From assembly GCA_902812415.1 (NCBI GenBank), contig CADDZJ010000001.1, positions 62,001 through 126,000 on the forward strand: a stretch of 64,000 bases of DNA, in the 5' to 3' direction. Shown here piece after piece: positions 7,873-17,214 of the stretch. Under the pieces are notes generated by a model. That model was not told where the DNA came from, did not search any database, and was given only the letters and a program-made list of their open reading frames with translations. The DNA is from Acidobacteriota bacterium. Its GTDB lineage: Bacteria > Acidobacteriota > Terriglobia > UBA7540. The position numbers and the translations under genes were made by a program. Within the stretch, counting starts at the first letter, position 1, and every line of letters starts with the position of its first letter.

Positions 7873-8453
7873 AGATTTTGAGGTGCATTCGCGGCGCGAT
7901 TCCGGCGCGCGCTCGTCGCGGGCAAAAAGGCGTTTGCCCTCTCCTAATCCTGCTGGTGATGGGGTTTACCTTGCTTGCCGCTTCGTGCGGCTATCATGAA
8001 GGCGGGCGCGGGGCGCTATTGCCTCCAGACGTCAAGACCATTGCCGTTCCAATTTTTACCAATCAAACGCCACAGTTTCGCATCGAACAGCAACTCACGG
8101 CGGCGGTCACTCAGGAATTCATCGAGCGCACATCCTATCGCATCACCCAGAATCCGGCAGAAGCGGACGCCGTGCTGCGCGGCACGGTGAAGCAAATCCG
8201 CCAGGGAGTAGTCACGTTCAATCCACAGACCGGCAGCGCCACCACGCTCCAAATCGAAGTGGTCGCCGGAGTTGAACTGACCGATCTTCACAGCAAGAAG
8301 GTGATTTTCTCAAATCCCGACTACATCTTCCGCGAGCAGTATCAGGTGAGCCCCACCGCCTCGACGCTGATTGAAGAAGATCGTCCTGCGTTGGACCGAC
8401 TTTCCCAGGAATTCGCCCGTACGCTCGTCACGGATATTCTGGAAAATTTCTGA
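7869..8453 (+). CDS. lptE: LptE-like LPS-assembly lipoprotein
   Basis: A 194-residue lipoprotein. The signal peptide ends in the lipobox LAAS-C with Cys40 as the lipid-modified residue, followed by GYHEGG as in LptE proteins. The body (IAVPIFTNQTPQFRIEQQLTAAVTQEFI, then ADAVLRGTV) has the alternating strands of the LptE fold. LptE plugs the LptD barrel in the outer membrane; the probable lptD of this organism is at 56162-58537. It is translationally coupled to the asd-like gene (ATGA) and ends 50 bp from the convergent anmK. Confidence 0.85.
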   Translation: MKILRCIRGAIPARARRGQKGVCPLLILLVMGFTLLAASCGYHEGGRGALLPPDVKTIAVPIFTNQTPQFRIEQQLTAAVTQEFIERTSYRITQNPAEADAVLRGTVKQIRQGVVTFNPQTGSATTLQIEVVAGVELTDLHSKKVIFSNPDYIFREQYQVSPTASTLIEEDRPALDRLSQEFARTLVTDILENF

Positions 8454-8503
8454 GGACGCCTGTTGGGAGCGGCGCGGGCAGAGGCATTTTCGAAGCGTAT
8501 TTT

Positions 8504-9688
8504 TCACGGGCGTGATATTTTGCCTAAAATCACGGCGCGACGCGCTCCGGTAACAGCAGGCAGGTTTCCCGGCAGGCCCTGTAGAGTTCGATCAGCCAGG
8601 AGAGCGAAAGCGATGGCCTCCTTGGCGTCTGCGGGGAAACCATAATTGTCGGACAGATGAAGATCAAGCTCCGGCAATAAGTCTCTGATTCGGCCCATCA
8701 GAAATCCGTTACGCGCTCCGCCGCCCGAGACGATCAATCGATGGATTTTGGCTTGGGGAAAGACAAAACGGCGCAAGGCGTCAGCAATCGAGCGGGCCGA
8801 AAGTTCCGCTGCCGTGCGAATCAAATCCGCAGGCTCCGCCTTTCGTTGCGAAAGAAAATAGCGCGCAAGGAATTCGCTGCCAAATTGTTCCCGCCCTGCG
8901 CTCTTGGGCGGAGGACGGCGAAAGAATGGCAGCCGCAAAATTCTATCGAGCACAGGCTTCAGAGGCTTGCCTTGGGCGGCCCATTTTCCGCCTTCGTCAT
9001 AGGTTTTACGCGCGTGTGTGAAGTGGCGCACCAGGCCGTCCATCAGCATGTTTCCGGGGCCGGTATCAAATCCGAAAACCGACTGAGACCCCGCTCCGGC
9101 AGGAATTACGGTGACGTTGGCGATGCCGCCGATATTCAGCGCTACGGAGCCTAATTCCTCGTGGCGAAGCAGCAAATAATCCACCAACGGGACCAGCGGC
9201 GCGCCTTGCCCGCCGGCAGCCATATCCGCCGCGCGAAAGTCAGCCACCACCGGAACGCCGGCTCTTTCTGCAATCACCGCGGCCTCGCCAAGTTGGAGCG
9301 TGCTCGCCTGGGAAAGATGGCTTCGACGTTTGCTCACTGACCCGGTTGATGGGCCTTGATGGAACACAGTTTGCCCGTGCGAGCCAATCACATCAAGTTT
9401 TCCGGGCGACACGCGGCCTTGACGGCACACGGCGAGCATGGCATCGGCGAATAATTGGCCCAGCGCAAAATTCAGCATACTGATTTCCTGTGTGGATGTT
9501 GCGGAGCCGCTCGCCACGCCTAAAAGTCGATTGCGAATTGCAGGAGGGTAGGGGAGAGTCCGGAAGGCGTGAAGCCAAACTTTTGGGCAATCCCCCAGAC
9601 CTTCGATCCGCACCAGCGCGGCGTCGATGCCATCCATCGAAGTGCCTGAGATCAACCCCACAGCCCAGCGCGCCCTGTGGATCGTCAT
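8504..9688 (-). CDS. anmK: anhydro-N-acetylmuramic acid kinase
   Basis: Cytosolic enzyme that opens and phosphorylates 1,6-anhydro-MurNAc to MurNAc-6-phosphate during peptidoglycan recycling. The 394-residue length is normal for the family. The N-terminus VGLISGTSMDGIDAALVRI is the AnmK signature phosphate/anhydro-sugar loop. GSHGQTVFHQGP, LNIGGIANVTVIP and FDTGPGNMLMDG are further hallmark motifs, and SGGGARNGFLMGRI closes the ATP site. Its ATG overlaps the mutS stop (ATGA), so both are read from one mRNA although functionally unrelated. Confidence 0.95.
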   Translation of the reverse strand: MTIHRARWAVGLISGTSMDGIDAALVRIEGLGDCPKVWLHAFRTLPYPPAIRNRLLGVASGSATSTQEISMLNFALGQLFADAMLAVCRQGRVSPGKLDVIGSHGQTVFHQGPSTGSVSKRRSHLSQASTLQLGEAAVIAERAGVPVVADFRAADMAAGGQGAPLVPLVDYLLLRHEELGSVALNIGGIANVTVIPAGAGSQSVFGFDTGPGNMLMDGLVRHFTHARKTYDEGGKWAAQGKPLKPVLDRILRLPFFRRPPPKSAGREQFGSEFLARYFLSQRKAEPADLIRTAAELSARSIADALRRFVFPQAKIHRLIVSGGGARNGFLMGRIRDLLPELDLHLSDNYGFPADAKEAIAFALLADRTLQGLPGNLPAVTGARRAVILGKISRP

Positions 9689-12363
9689 GATTGGAGTTGC
9701 CTTTTGAGTTCCGCCAGAAGATTCAGCGCCTCAATCGGCTTCATGTTATTCAAATCGGCCTCTTCGATGGCGCGAACCACTTCTGAGTTAAGCGGCGTAA
9801 AGATCGTGAGCTGTACAGGTCCGGGGTGAGATTCGCTCGGACGGGCAGCAAGACGTTCGCTCAGGCTATGCTCGCTCTGCTCGTGGCGCGCGAGAATTTC
9901 ACGCGCTCTCTCGATGACGGAAGGCGGCAGCCCAGCCAGCCGTGCCACTTCAACTCCATAGCTTTTATCCGCGCTGCCCGCTTCAACTTTGCGCAGGAAG
10001 ATGATGTTCGAGCCGGATTCTTTCACCGCCACATGATAATTCCGAACACCCGGCAGAAGGTCCGCCAGTTCCGTCAGTTCGTGATAATGGGTGGCAAAGA
10101 GCGTCTTGGCGCCGGTGCGGGATTGCAGATATTCGACCACCGCCCAGGCGATGGCCAGGCCGTCAAAAGTCGCCGTGCCGCGCCCTATCTCGTCGAGCAA
10201 AACCAGGCTTTTTGGAGTGGCGGTATTCAAGATGCCGGCCGCTTCGGTCATCTCCACCATAAAAGTTGAGCGACCCTGGGTAAGATTATCGGAGGCGCCG
10301 ATGCGCGTAAAGATGCGGTCAAGAATCGGCAGCTTGGCGCGTTCGGCGGGGACAAAGCATCCCGCTTGCGCCATCAGACAAATAAGAGCCGTCTGGCGCA
10401 AGTAGGTGGATTTGCCGCCCATATTGGGGCCGGTAATGATCAGGATGCGATCGGTGGTGGAGTTCTGATAGAGATCGTTGGGAATAAAAGGTCCGGCCTG
10501 ATTTTGGGAGCTGATGCACTCGATGACCGGATGCCGCCCTTGTACGATCAGCAGCTCCTGGTCGTCTGAAATTTCCGGCGCGTGATAATTGCGCTCCGCC
10601 GCAAGCCAGGCGAAACAGGCGAGCACATCCAGCTCGGCAAGCACAGCGGCCGCCGCGCGGATGCGACGCGCCTCCGCGGCTACGCGGCGGCGAATCTCGA
10701 TAAAGAGGTCGCGCTCAAGCTCCTGACGCTTTTCTTCAGCTTCAAGAATTCTGACTTCGATTTCTTTTAATTCGGGTGTCGTGAAACGCTCGGCATTCAC
10801 CAGCGTCTGCTTGCGTTCGTAGTCGGCGGGCGCAAGATGCAGATTGGCTTTCGAGATCTCGATATAGTAGCCGAAGATGTTGTTAAATCGCACTTTCAGG
10901 CTCGCGATGCCGGTCCGCTCGCGCTCGCGGGCCTCAATTTGGGCGATCAGTTGTTTGCTGTTACGGCTGAGCTCGCGGAGCGCATCGAGTTCGGCATGGT
11001 ATCCGGGACGGATCAGATCGCCTTCTGTCAGCGTGACCGGCGGCTCAGGATGAATGGATTTTTCAAGGAGTTCTCGCACGTCGCCGAGTTCGTCGAGCGT
11101 CTCGCGCAATTCAACCAGCTTCGGCGACTGAAAGGGATGAAGCCCTGTTTTAATGGAAGGCAACTGCGCGAGCGAAAGTTTCAGCGCGATCAGATCGCGG
11201 GCGTTGGCGGTCTCCAATGTGATCTTGCTCAACAACCGTTCGAGGTCTTGGATTTTTCCGAGCGTTCGCCTCAGCTCTTCGCGCGCGATGGTGTTAGCGA
11301 GCAGATCGCCCACCGCTCCCCAGCGGCTCTCGATCTCCTTGCGGTCAACGAATGGCCGGAGGAGACGCTGTTTCAGAAGGCGCGCGCCAAAGGTGGTCAT
11401 ACAATGGTCAAGCGCGGCAAGCAGGGTGGAATCCTGACTGCCGCTGAAGAGCGGCTCGACGATTTCCAGATTGCGAAGCGTCGTAGAATCCAGGACGAGA
11501 AATTCCTGCTGCTGATAGTAACGGATTCGGTCGAGATGCAGAAGCGAGCCGCGCTGCGTCTCGCGGACGTAATGCAGAATGGCCCCTGCGGCGGCGATAG
11601 CCCGCGGATGATCCTCCAGCCCGTAGCCCGCCAGCGTGGCGACTCGAAAGTGCTCTCGCAGCAGTCGGTTCCCATAATCTTCGCTGAAAATCCATTCTTC
11701 AAGGGGAGTCGCGGTTGCGAGCGGCGCAGAAAGGCCATGCATGATTTGAACCGCGGGCTGCGAGCCATTGGGTGCAGAGGCCGCGCGAGATGCATGGCGG
11801 ATCGTTTTGATCGAATCACCTTCAGCAGGCAGCAGGATTTCGCTGGGCTGCATCCGGTCAAATTCCTCGCGCAGGCGCGTCCCGGCCTCCTCGCCGCAAA
11901 ACTCTGTGGCGCAGAAGTCGCCGGTGGAAAGGTCGGCAAAGGCCAGGCCAATGCCGCCGTCTTTCTCAACGGCGGAAGCCAAGTAATTGTTGGCGCGCGG
12001 TTCGAGAGCTTCGGTGTGAATCGAGGTGCCGGGACTCACGATGCGCGTCACCTCGCGTTTCACCAGCTTTTTGGCGTAGCGCGGGTCTTCCATCTGGTCG
12101 CAGATGGCCACGCGGAAACCCTTACGCACCAGGCGCGCAATATAGCCCTCGGCGGCGTGGTAGGGAACGCCACACATCGGAATAGCCTGGCCCTTCTCTT
12201 TGTTCCGTGAGGTGAGTGTAATCTGGAGTTCTTTTGCGGCAACGACCGCATCTTCAAAGAAGAGCTCGTAGAAATCACCCAGACGAAAGAAGAGCAGCGC
12301 TTGCGGGTGTCGCTCCTTGATCGAATTGTATTGACGCATCAGAGGCGTCGAAAACTCTGTCAT
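9685..12363 (-). CDS. mutS: DNA mismatch repair protein MutS
   Basis: Mismatch-recognition ATPase that starts methyl-independent or MutL-dependent repair. The 892-residue length fits MutS1. Domain I begins TPLMRQYNSIKERHPQALL and contains FRLGDFYELFFEDA, with the mismatch-stacking Phe-x-Glu. The ATPase domain has Walker A GPNMGGKSTYLRQ near residue 645, Walker B-like VLLDEIGRGTATFDGLAIAW, and FATHYHELTEL. The C-terminus retains the helix-turn-helix used for dimerisation (PIEALNLLAELKRQLQS). First gene of the mutS-anmK pair. Confidence 0.97.
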   Translation of the reverse strand: MTEFSTPLMRQYNSIKERHPQALLFFRLGDFYELFFEDAVVAAKELQITLTSRNKEKGQAIPMCGVPYHAAEGYIARLVRKGFRVAICDQMEDPRYAKKLVKREVTRIVSPGTSIHTEALEPRANNYLASAVEKDGGIGLAFADLSTGDFCATEFCGEEAGTRLREEFDRMQPSEILLPAEGDSIKTIRHASRAASAPNGSQPAVQIMHGLSAPLATATPLEEWIFSEDYGNRLLREHFRVATLAGYGLEDHPRAIAAAGAILHYVRETQRGSLLHLDRIRYYQQQEFLVLDSTTLRNLEIVEPLFSGSQDSTLLAALDHCMTTFGARLLKQRLLRPFVDRKEIESRWGAVGDLLANTIAREELRRTLGKIQDLERLLSKITLETANARDLIALKLSLAQLPSIKTGLHPFQSPKLVELRETLDELGDVRELLEKSIHPEPPVTLTEGDLIRPGYHAELDALRELSRNSKQLIAQIEARERERTGIASLKVRFNNIFGYYIEISKANLHLAPADYERKQTLVNAERFTTPELKEIEVRILEAEEKRQELERDLFIEIRRRVAAEARRIRAAAAVLAELDVLACFAWLAAERNYHAPEISDDQELLIVQGRHPVIECISSQNQAGPFIPNDLYQNSTTDRILIITGPNMGGKSTYLRQTALICLMAQAGCFVPAERAKLPILDRIFTRIGASDNLTQGRSTFMVEMTEAAGILNTATPKSLVLLDEIGRGTATFDGLAIAWAVVEYLQSRTGAKTLFATHYHELTELADLLPGVRNYHVAVKESGSNIIFLRKVEAGSADKSYGVEVARLAGLPPSVIERAREILARHEQSEHSLSERLAARPSESHPGPVQLTIFTPLNSEVVRAIEEADLNNMKPIEALNLLAELKRQLQS

Positions 12364-12421
12364 GACTTGAATTGATGCGAAATTGATTATGAGGTTCAGC
12401 GTCGCGTTTTGTAAACCGGAG

Positions 12422-12479
12422 CAGCGTAGCGGCAGGTTTTACCCGCCAACTGTGGCGGTATAAAGCCGCCTCGACGCCC
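12422..12479. repeat. family D repeat, short copy 3
   Basis: The segment CAGCGTAGCGGCAGGTTTTA, followed by CCCGCCAACTGTGGCGGTAT and AAAGCCGCC, resembles the copies at 4104 and 42399 (CGGCGGGTTTAgCCCGCCACC, then ATGGCGGCGTaAA). It lies directly upstream of mutS, between divergent genes. Terminal inverted repeats are not visible. Confidence 0.5.
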
Positions 12480-12550
12480 AAAATGATCCCATTTCATTGA
12501 GCGCTTGTTCTGTGCTAGGATAGCGAATAAAAAGCGAATTGACAGCGCCC

Positions 12551-13915
12551 ATGAACCTCGAAGAGAAACTTCGCCAGCTTAGGAAGGCCGCTCATAAAAG
12601 CAGCTGTGACTCGGCGTTGGAACAGCAACTTGAAAGTTTGCATGGGCGGGAGCGGAGAAGAGGCGCTGCCTCGCCCTCAGCGGTCAACATCACATTGGGT
12701 GTGAATCTGAACGGCGTTGCACGCTCTTCCTATCGCGTGGAGGAATGTATTGAAGGCCGGATCGAGCAACACGAACTCGGTCAATTTTTCCTCGCCAGCC
12801 AGTCGCTGCCGTTCGGTCGGCCTTATGGGAAGATCCGCGTTGGAGATATTTCTTTAGCCGATTTCACTCCTCTGAATCTTTTCCTGGGCGGGGCGACCCT
12901 GCCCCATCCATCGCGCCTGATTTTTTTGGATACTGAGACGACAGGCCTCAACGTGGATGGCAGCGCCTACGCATTTCTGATTGGCATCGGCTCTATCGAG
13001 GGCGCGCAGTTTGTGGTTCGTCAGTATTTTTTGCGCGACGAGACTGATGAGAAGGCAGCGCTTTCTGCCCTCTCAAAAGCGCTCGAAGGCTATGAGGGAT
13101 TGATCACTTTTAACGGCAGGATATTCGATGTGCCACTTCTTGAGGCCCGCTATGCCGCTTGCTGTCTCCCGCCACCCTTCAGCCGTTTTGTCCATTTGGA
13201 CCTTCTGCATCCGGCGCGGCAACTGTGGAAACTGCGCCTGGAAAAGTGCCATCTTACAAACCTGGAGAGACATGTGCTTGGCATCGCGCGAGACGGCGAC
13301 ATTCCCGGCTCAGAAATTCCCGGGATCTATTTCGATTATCTTCGCACGGGCGACGCGCGCGGACTTCAGGCGGTTTTCTTCCACAATGCGCTTGACATTA
13401 TCTCCCTCGCGGCGCTCACCGTTGAGGTTGCTGTGATATTGCAATCCGCGCGGGAAGGAAAGCGCTCCCTGCAAAGTGCGGATCTTTTCAGCTTAAGCCG
13501 CATCTTTGAGCGCGTGGGCGCGTTTGAGCTTTCATCATCAATCTGCGATCAGGCGCTGGACGCCGGACTGCCGCAAGCCCTGGAGCTTCGCGCGTTGTGG
13601 CATCTGGCCCGGCAGCACAAGCGGCTGCGCCGATTCGATGCTGCCGTGGAGATTTGGCTGAACCTTGCTCGCCGCAAGACCGCCTACGCCATCGATGCGT
13701 ATCGTGAGCTGATAATCCACTATGAGCGCCGCCAGCGCGATGCGCAAACGGCCCTTCAATTTACCGAAGCGGCGCTCGCCCTCCTGCATTCAAGACCGGT
13801 TCTTTCAGCCAACGATGAGGCTTCTGCCCGGCGCTTGGAGCGGTTGATGCGTCGTCGACAACGATTGGAAAAACAGCTCAATGGGTCAGGACTGGATGAT
13901 CGCGGAATCCCCTGA
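12551..13915 (+). CDS. YprB-like RNase H-fold (DEDD) exonuclease with TPR-like tail
   Basis: A 454-residue predicted 3'-5' exonuclease. The RNase_H_2 fold is shown by IFLDTETTGLNVDGSAYAFL (DxE acidic pair), LITFNGRIFDVPLLEARYA (Asp) and FHNALDIISLAAL (final Asp), together a complete DEDD-type site between residues about 125 and 300. The remaining 150 residues are helical with repeat-like Ala/Leu pairs (ALELRALWHLARQHKRLRRF), resembling TPR units, as in B. subtilis YprB. Start chosen at ATG 12551; a TTG at 12539 is possible. Substrate unknown. Confidence 0.8.
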   Translation: MNLEEKLRQLRKAAHKSSCDSALEQQLESLHGRERRRGAASPSAVNITLGVNLNGVARSSYRVEECIEGRIEQHELGQFFLASQSLPFGRPYGKIRVGDISLADFTPLNLFLGGATLPHPSRLIFLDTETTGLNVDGSAYAFLIGIGSIEGAQFVVRQYFLRDETDEKAALSALSKALEGYEGLITFNGRIFDVPLLEARYAACCLPPPFSRFVHLDLLHPARQLWKLRLEKCHLTNLERHVLGIARDGDIPGSEIPGIYFDYLRTGDARGLQAVFFHNALDIISLAALTVEVAVILQSAREGKRSLQSADLFSLSRIFERVGAFELSSSICDQALDAGLPQALELRALWHLARQHKRLRRFDAAVEIWLNLARRKTAYAIDAYRELIIHYERRQRDAQTALQFTEAALALLHSRPVLSANDEASARRLERLMRRRQRLEKQLNGSGLDDRGIP

Positions 13916-13934
13916 CTCATAACTTCTGATCAAA

Positions 13935-14312
13935 TTATGATCCCTTTTGTGGCTGCCGCTGCTTAAAGACTTCGTTCGCAATCAACAAGCCTTCCCAGCA
14001 GGCAGGAAAGCCCGCATAAGGCGCCATGTGCAGGAGAGCTTCCAGGATTTCCTGTTCTGTGACGCCGTTATTCAGCGCCATCTCGATGTTCAGACGCAAG
14101 CCGTTGGGTCGGCCCAAGGCGGTCATAGCCGCAACTGTAATCAGGCTTCGAGTTTTCAGGTCGAGACCTGGCCGCGCCCAGATGTCGCCCGCCAGGAAGT
14201 CGGTCACGTAGCGCGCAAAATCCGGCGAGAGTTTTTCCCACGCCCCGCGCACCTCTTGAGCTCGCGACTCGCCCAGCATTCGTTGCAGCATTTCAAGCCC
14301 TTTTTCGCTCAT
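13935..14312 (-). CDS. carboxymuconolactone decarboxylase family protein
   Basis: A 125-residue all-helical protein of the CMD/AhpD family. The stretch VTDFLAGDIWARPGLDLKTR followed by SLITVAAMTALGRP is the classic CMD core, and VTEQEILEALLHMAPYAGFP matches PcaC-type members. It lacks the CxxC of AhpD, so a peroxidase role is unlikely and a lactone decarboxylase-like role fits better. It begins 15 bp after the upstream SDR gene on the same strand, suggesting a two-gene catabolic operon. Confidence 0.85.
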   Translation of the reverse strand: MSEKGLEMLQRMLGESRAQEVRGAWEKLSPDFARYVTDFLAGDIWARPGLDLKTRSLITVAAMTALGRPNGLRLNIEMALNNGVTEQEILEALLHMAPYAGFPACWEGLLIANEVFKQRQPQKGS

Positions 14313-14327
14313 GGAAAACCTGCCTCG

Positions 14328-15137
14328 CTACATTCCCGGATAAAGCCCGTATCCTGCGCTCACGTCAATCGCCTGGCCGGTAATGTTCTGTGCGGCGTCT
14401 GAGCAGAGAAACAGAACCATACGGCTGATATCCCGTGGCGTAACCATGCGACGAAGCGCTGCAGGCCGCAAGAATTGTTCGCGCATCTTTTCAACCGAAA
14501 TTCCAAGGGCTCGCGCGCGAGCCGCTAGCACGCTTTCAATGGCATCCCCCGCGACAGGGCCTGGACAGACAGCGTTCACCTGAACGTTGATTTCGCCGGC
14601 TTCCTGCGCCAATGTCAGCGTGAGGCTCAAAAGCCCGGCCTTCGAGGCGGCGTAAGAGGCGCGCAACGGATAAGCCCAATGCCCCACCACCGAGGAAATA
14701 TTCACGATGCGGCCTGCGCGGCGCAGCGCCATATGCTTCAGGCACTCGCGCGAGAGAAGAAAAGGGCCGGTAAGATTTGTGTCAATCACTTCCTGCCAGT
14801 CGCGCAGGCGCAACCGAGTGACCGGAGTTGTGGGGCCGCGGGCGCCGGCATTGTTCACCAGAATATCGATGCGTTTGAAGCGGCGAAGCGTAGCGCGAAC
14901 CACGCTGCGAATCTCACTTTCCTTGCGAATGTCGGCGCGCACGGCAAGAGAGCGGTTTCGATCTGCCACGGTTTTGGGAAGGCGATCATCGAGCGAGCGC
15001 TTTTGCCGCCCAACCCAGACCACGCAGGCGCCCGCGGCCAGCAGATCCGTAGCAATAACAGAGCCAAGATCTCCAGTCGCGCCCGTCACAATGGCGACCT
15101 TGCCAGAAATGCCGTCCAGATTCAGAGGCTTGTTCAT
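14328..15137 (-). CDS. SDR-family oxidoreductase
   Basis: A 269-residue classical short-chain dehydrogenase/reductase, using NAD(P)H on an unknown hydroxy or keto substrate. VAIVTGATGDLGSVIATDL is the Rossmann TGxxxGxG loop, LVNNAGARGP the NNAG motif, and NISSVVGHWAYPLRASYAAS then K gives catalytic Ser and YxxxK. PGPVAGDAIES and the C-terminus ITGQAIDVSAGYGLYPGM are usual. It is first in a likely operon with the CMD-family gene 15 bp downstream. Confidence 0.9.
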   Translation of the reverse strand: MNKPLNLDGISGKVAIVTGATGDLGSVIATDLLAAGACVVWVGRQKRSLDDRLPKTVADRNRSLAVRADIRKESEIRSVVRATLRRFKRIDILVNNAGARGPTTPVTRLRLRDWQEVIDTNLTGPFLLSRECLKHMALRRAGRIVNISSVVGHWAYPLRASYAASKAGLLSLTLTLAQEAGEINVQVNAVCPGPVAGDAIESVLAARARALGISVEKMREQFLRPAALRRMVTPRDISRMVLFLCSDAAQNITGQAIDVSAGYGLYPGM

Positions 15138-15154
15138 AGACAGATGTAGCTACG

Positions 15155-15274
15155 GAGGTTTACAAATTATAGTGACATCGTTTTCTGTAGCGCCGGTGTC
15201 CTCACCGGCGTTTTCGGCGCTGGGGACATCGTCGCTACGGTCTGCGTTGTCACTATAATTTGTAATTCTCAATA
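15155..15274. mobile_element. MITE-like element C, copy 1
   Basis: Perfect 18-bp terminal inverted repeats TTACAAATTATAGTGACA (15160-15177) and TGTCACTATAATTTGTAA (15248-15265) bound a 106-bp element. Homology with the second copy (49420-49535, opposite orientation) continues outward to GGAGGT on one side and TTCTCAATAA on the other. Interior sequence (CATCGTTTTCTGTAGCGCC, GGTGTCCTCACCGGCG) is also shared. There is no coding capacity. It lies just upstream of the SDR gene and may carry or disrupt its promoter. Confidence 0.82.
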
Positions 15275-15309
15275 AAACCAGGAAGGTAAAAGGCGGCTAC
15301 CGACGCCGG

Positions 15310-15786
15310 TTATTGCGGCGGCCCCTCGTTCTTTCCGAGGGACTTCAAGATGACCTGCTGTTTTTGCACCTTCCGCTCGCCGGTCACCGAATTTTCCGTA
15401 ATAATCTGAAGTTCACCGATCAGTTGCAGGTAATCAGGATCACCGGGTTTACTGCCCGTACCGCGCTCGACTTTGCCCTGAAAGCGATAATATTTTTCAT
15501 GGATTTTGCGAGTCCTGAATTCCACCTGATTTCCGTGACGCGAACCAATGGTGATGGGATAGCTCAGAATAACATCCGACTCGTTCTCACCCGGATAGAC
15601 ATCGATGTAACCTTTCAGAAGATCTTCCTCCTGCAGGATGGCCAGCGTATCCTGCGGTCCCAGAAAATGATAGCGACCCGTCATTTTGGGAATACTCTGC
15701 GAGGCTTCCTGCGGGTACACTAAGGCTCCAGAAAGCAACAGGAGGGGAATGCATAGAACAAATGTGCTTCTTCTTTTAAACATCAT
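15310..15786 (-). CDS. exported protein of unknown function
   Basis: A 158-residue protein with an N-terminal signal peptide (FKRRSTFVLCIPLLLLSGAL, cleavage expected after about VYPQEA). The mature part is mostly beta-strand-like and polar (GRYHFLGPQDTLAILQEEDL, EVKYYRF-like strands) with no cysteines and no family I recognise. Two adjacent ATGs (15786 and 15783) could be the start. It is isolated, with the SDR operon on one side and a 317-bp gap on the other. It may be a small periplasmic or outer-membrane-associated protein. Confidence 0.7.
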   Translation of the reverse strand: MMFKRRSTFVLCIPLLLLSGALVYPQEASQSIPKMTGRYHFLGPQDTLAILQEEDLLKGYIDVYPGENESDVILSYPITIGSRHGNQVEFRTRKIHEKYYRFQGKVERGTGSKPGDPDYLQLIGELQIITENSVTGERKVQKQQVILKSLGKNEGPPQ

Positions 15787-16103
15787 TGTTCTTTCCCAGT
15801 TTATTCTTTACCGCCAGCCACGACAAGAAATCTTGCGGCCTCCTGTCATAATATTTGAGTTGTTTCCGATGGATGCCCGCCTCCTGGGATTCGCAGATCA
15901 TTGCGCTATGATGTCACGTTAAGGCACGGAATACCTCAGGATGCGCCTCAATTCCTGCTGATACGATCAGGTTTTCCTTGCACAGCGCCCATCGACAGAA
16001 TTACCTGGAGCCGCCGCGAGCGCACCGGGCATTCCCGTTGGCTGAACTGGTCTAAAAGCAGGTGACAGGTCTCAGGCACTCGCAGGGGTTTGAAGCCTGT
16101 CAC
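15787..16103. other. intergenic region downstream of the ROK kinase
   Basis: No gene is visible in these 317 bp. At the kinase end, AGGTGACAGG (16060-16069) and CCTGTCACCT (16096-16105) are exact inverted copies around a 26-nt loop, overlapping the kinase stop codon. This could terminate or stabilise the kinase mRNA, though no T-run follows. Confidence 0.5.
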
Positions 16104-17090
16104 CTAGAGATCAAGCCGCTTTCGCGCCAGCACGACGGCCCCCAGCGCTCCGGCGTTGTCGCCGAGGGCGCCCGGAACAATCTTGATCTTTTTGGCAGCG
16201 GGCGGATGCAGAAAATATTCATAAGCCGTGCTGCGAATTGGCGCCACGAAATCATCTCCCAGCCGTTCGGCAATGCCGCCGCCGATCACCACCCGCGCCG
16301 GGTCAAGCACATTGACGGCATTAGCCACCAGAATGCCCAGGTAATACTCCGCCCGCTTCATGACTTCCTGCACCACACGATCTTTTCTCGCCAAGGCTTC
16401 CTGAATCACGCTGCTGGTGATTCGATCCTTATTTTTTTCCTTCATGATCTGGAGTACCAGACTTTTCTGCCCCGCCTTGATGGCGTCGCGCACATCCCGC
16501 TCGATGGCCGTGCGGCTGGCCAGCGCCTCGGCGCAGCCGCGATGGCCGCAACTGCATACGGGGCCGTCCACCAGCAGAACCGTATGGCCGATCTCCCCCG
16601 CCCAGCCGTTGCTTCCTTGATAGAGTTTCCCGCCGGAAATAATGCCGCCGCCGATTCCGGTGCCTACGAAGATGCCCACCAGATTTTTTATCTGCTCGCC
16701 CGCGCCCAGGGCATGCTCTCCGATCACCCCGACATTCACGTCATTGTCAACCACCACCGGCACGCCGCCCAGCAGGGACTCCAATGCATCTGAGAGCGGA
16801 ACATTTTTCCAGCCAAGGTTTGGCGCTTCATTCACGATGCCGCGTCGGATGTCGATCGCTCCGGGAGCGCCGATGCTGACAGCGGCGAGCGCCTTCATCT
16901 TACAGCCTGCATTTTTAGCCACGCTTTCGACGACTCCGGCAATCTCCTTGATCAAAGCTTCGGGCTTTACACCCGCTTCCGTTCTTTTCTTTTCCGTCGC
17001 CAGAATCTTGTTTTTCCCATTGACCGCGATAGCCTTGATACTGGTGCCCCCCAGGTCAACCCCCACCATAACTTCTTTTTTATGCGGCAT
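16104..17090 (-). CDS. ROK-family sugar kinase (glucokinase-like)
   Basis: A 328-residue ASKHA kinase that phosphorylates glucose or a related sugar with ATP. GVDLGGTSIKAIAVN is the phosphate-1 motif. VGIFVGTGIGGGIISGGKLY is the ROK signature, and GHTVLLVDGPVCSCGHRGC then AE is the zinc-binding CxCGxxGCxE region, intact here in contrast to the ROK repressor at 37755. DNDVNVGVIGEHALG holds the catalytic Asp. It lacks an N-terminal HTH, so it is an enzyme rather than a regulator. Specificity cannot be told from sequence; glucose is most likely. Confidence 0.9.
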   Translation of the reverse strand: MPHKKEVMVGVDLGGTSIKAIAVNGKNKILATEKKRTEAGVKPEALIKEIAGVVESVAKNAGCKMKALAAVSIGAPGAIDIRRGIVNEAPNLGWKNVPLSDALESLLGGVPVVVDNDVNVGVIGEHALGAGEQIKNLVGIFVGTGIGGGIISGGKLYQGSNGWAGEIGHTVLLVDGPVCSCGHRGCAEALASRTAIERDVRDAIKAGQKSLVLQIMKEKNKDRITSSVIQEALARKDRVVQEVMKRAEYYLGILVANAVNVLDPARVVIGGGIAERLGDDFVAPIRSTAYEYFLHPPAAKKIKIVPGALGDNAGALGAVVLARKRLDL

Positions 17091-17214
17091 GTCTCTCCTC
17101 GTTGGGCGGCTGCTCGAAACACGCGGTGGATTTGCGCCGCCAGAGATTATGAAGAACTCCCCATTCTGGTGATCCCCCAGGCCATCGCGGCGGCCAGCGC
17201 CTGCTAAAGACCCC

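Noticed and set aside
10837-12210. 457-residue plus-strand frame
   Set aside because: It is antisense to mutS, whose domains are unambiguous; the long antisense frame reflects GC-rich codon usage.
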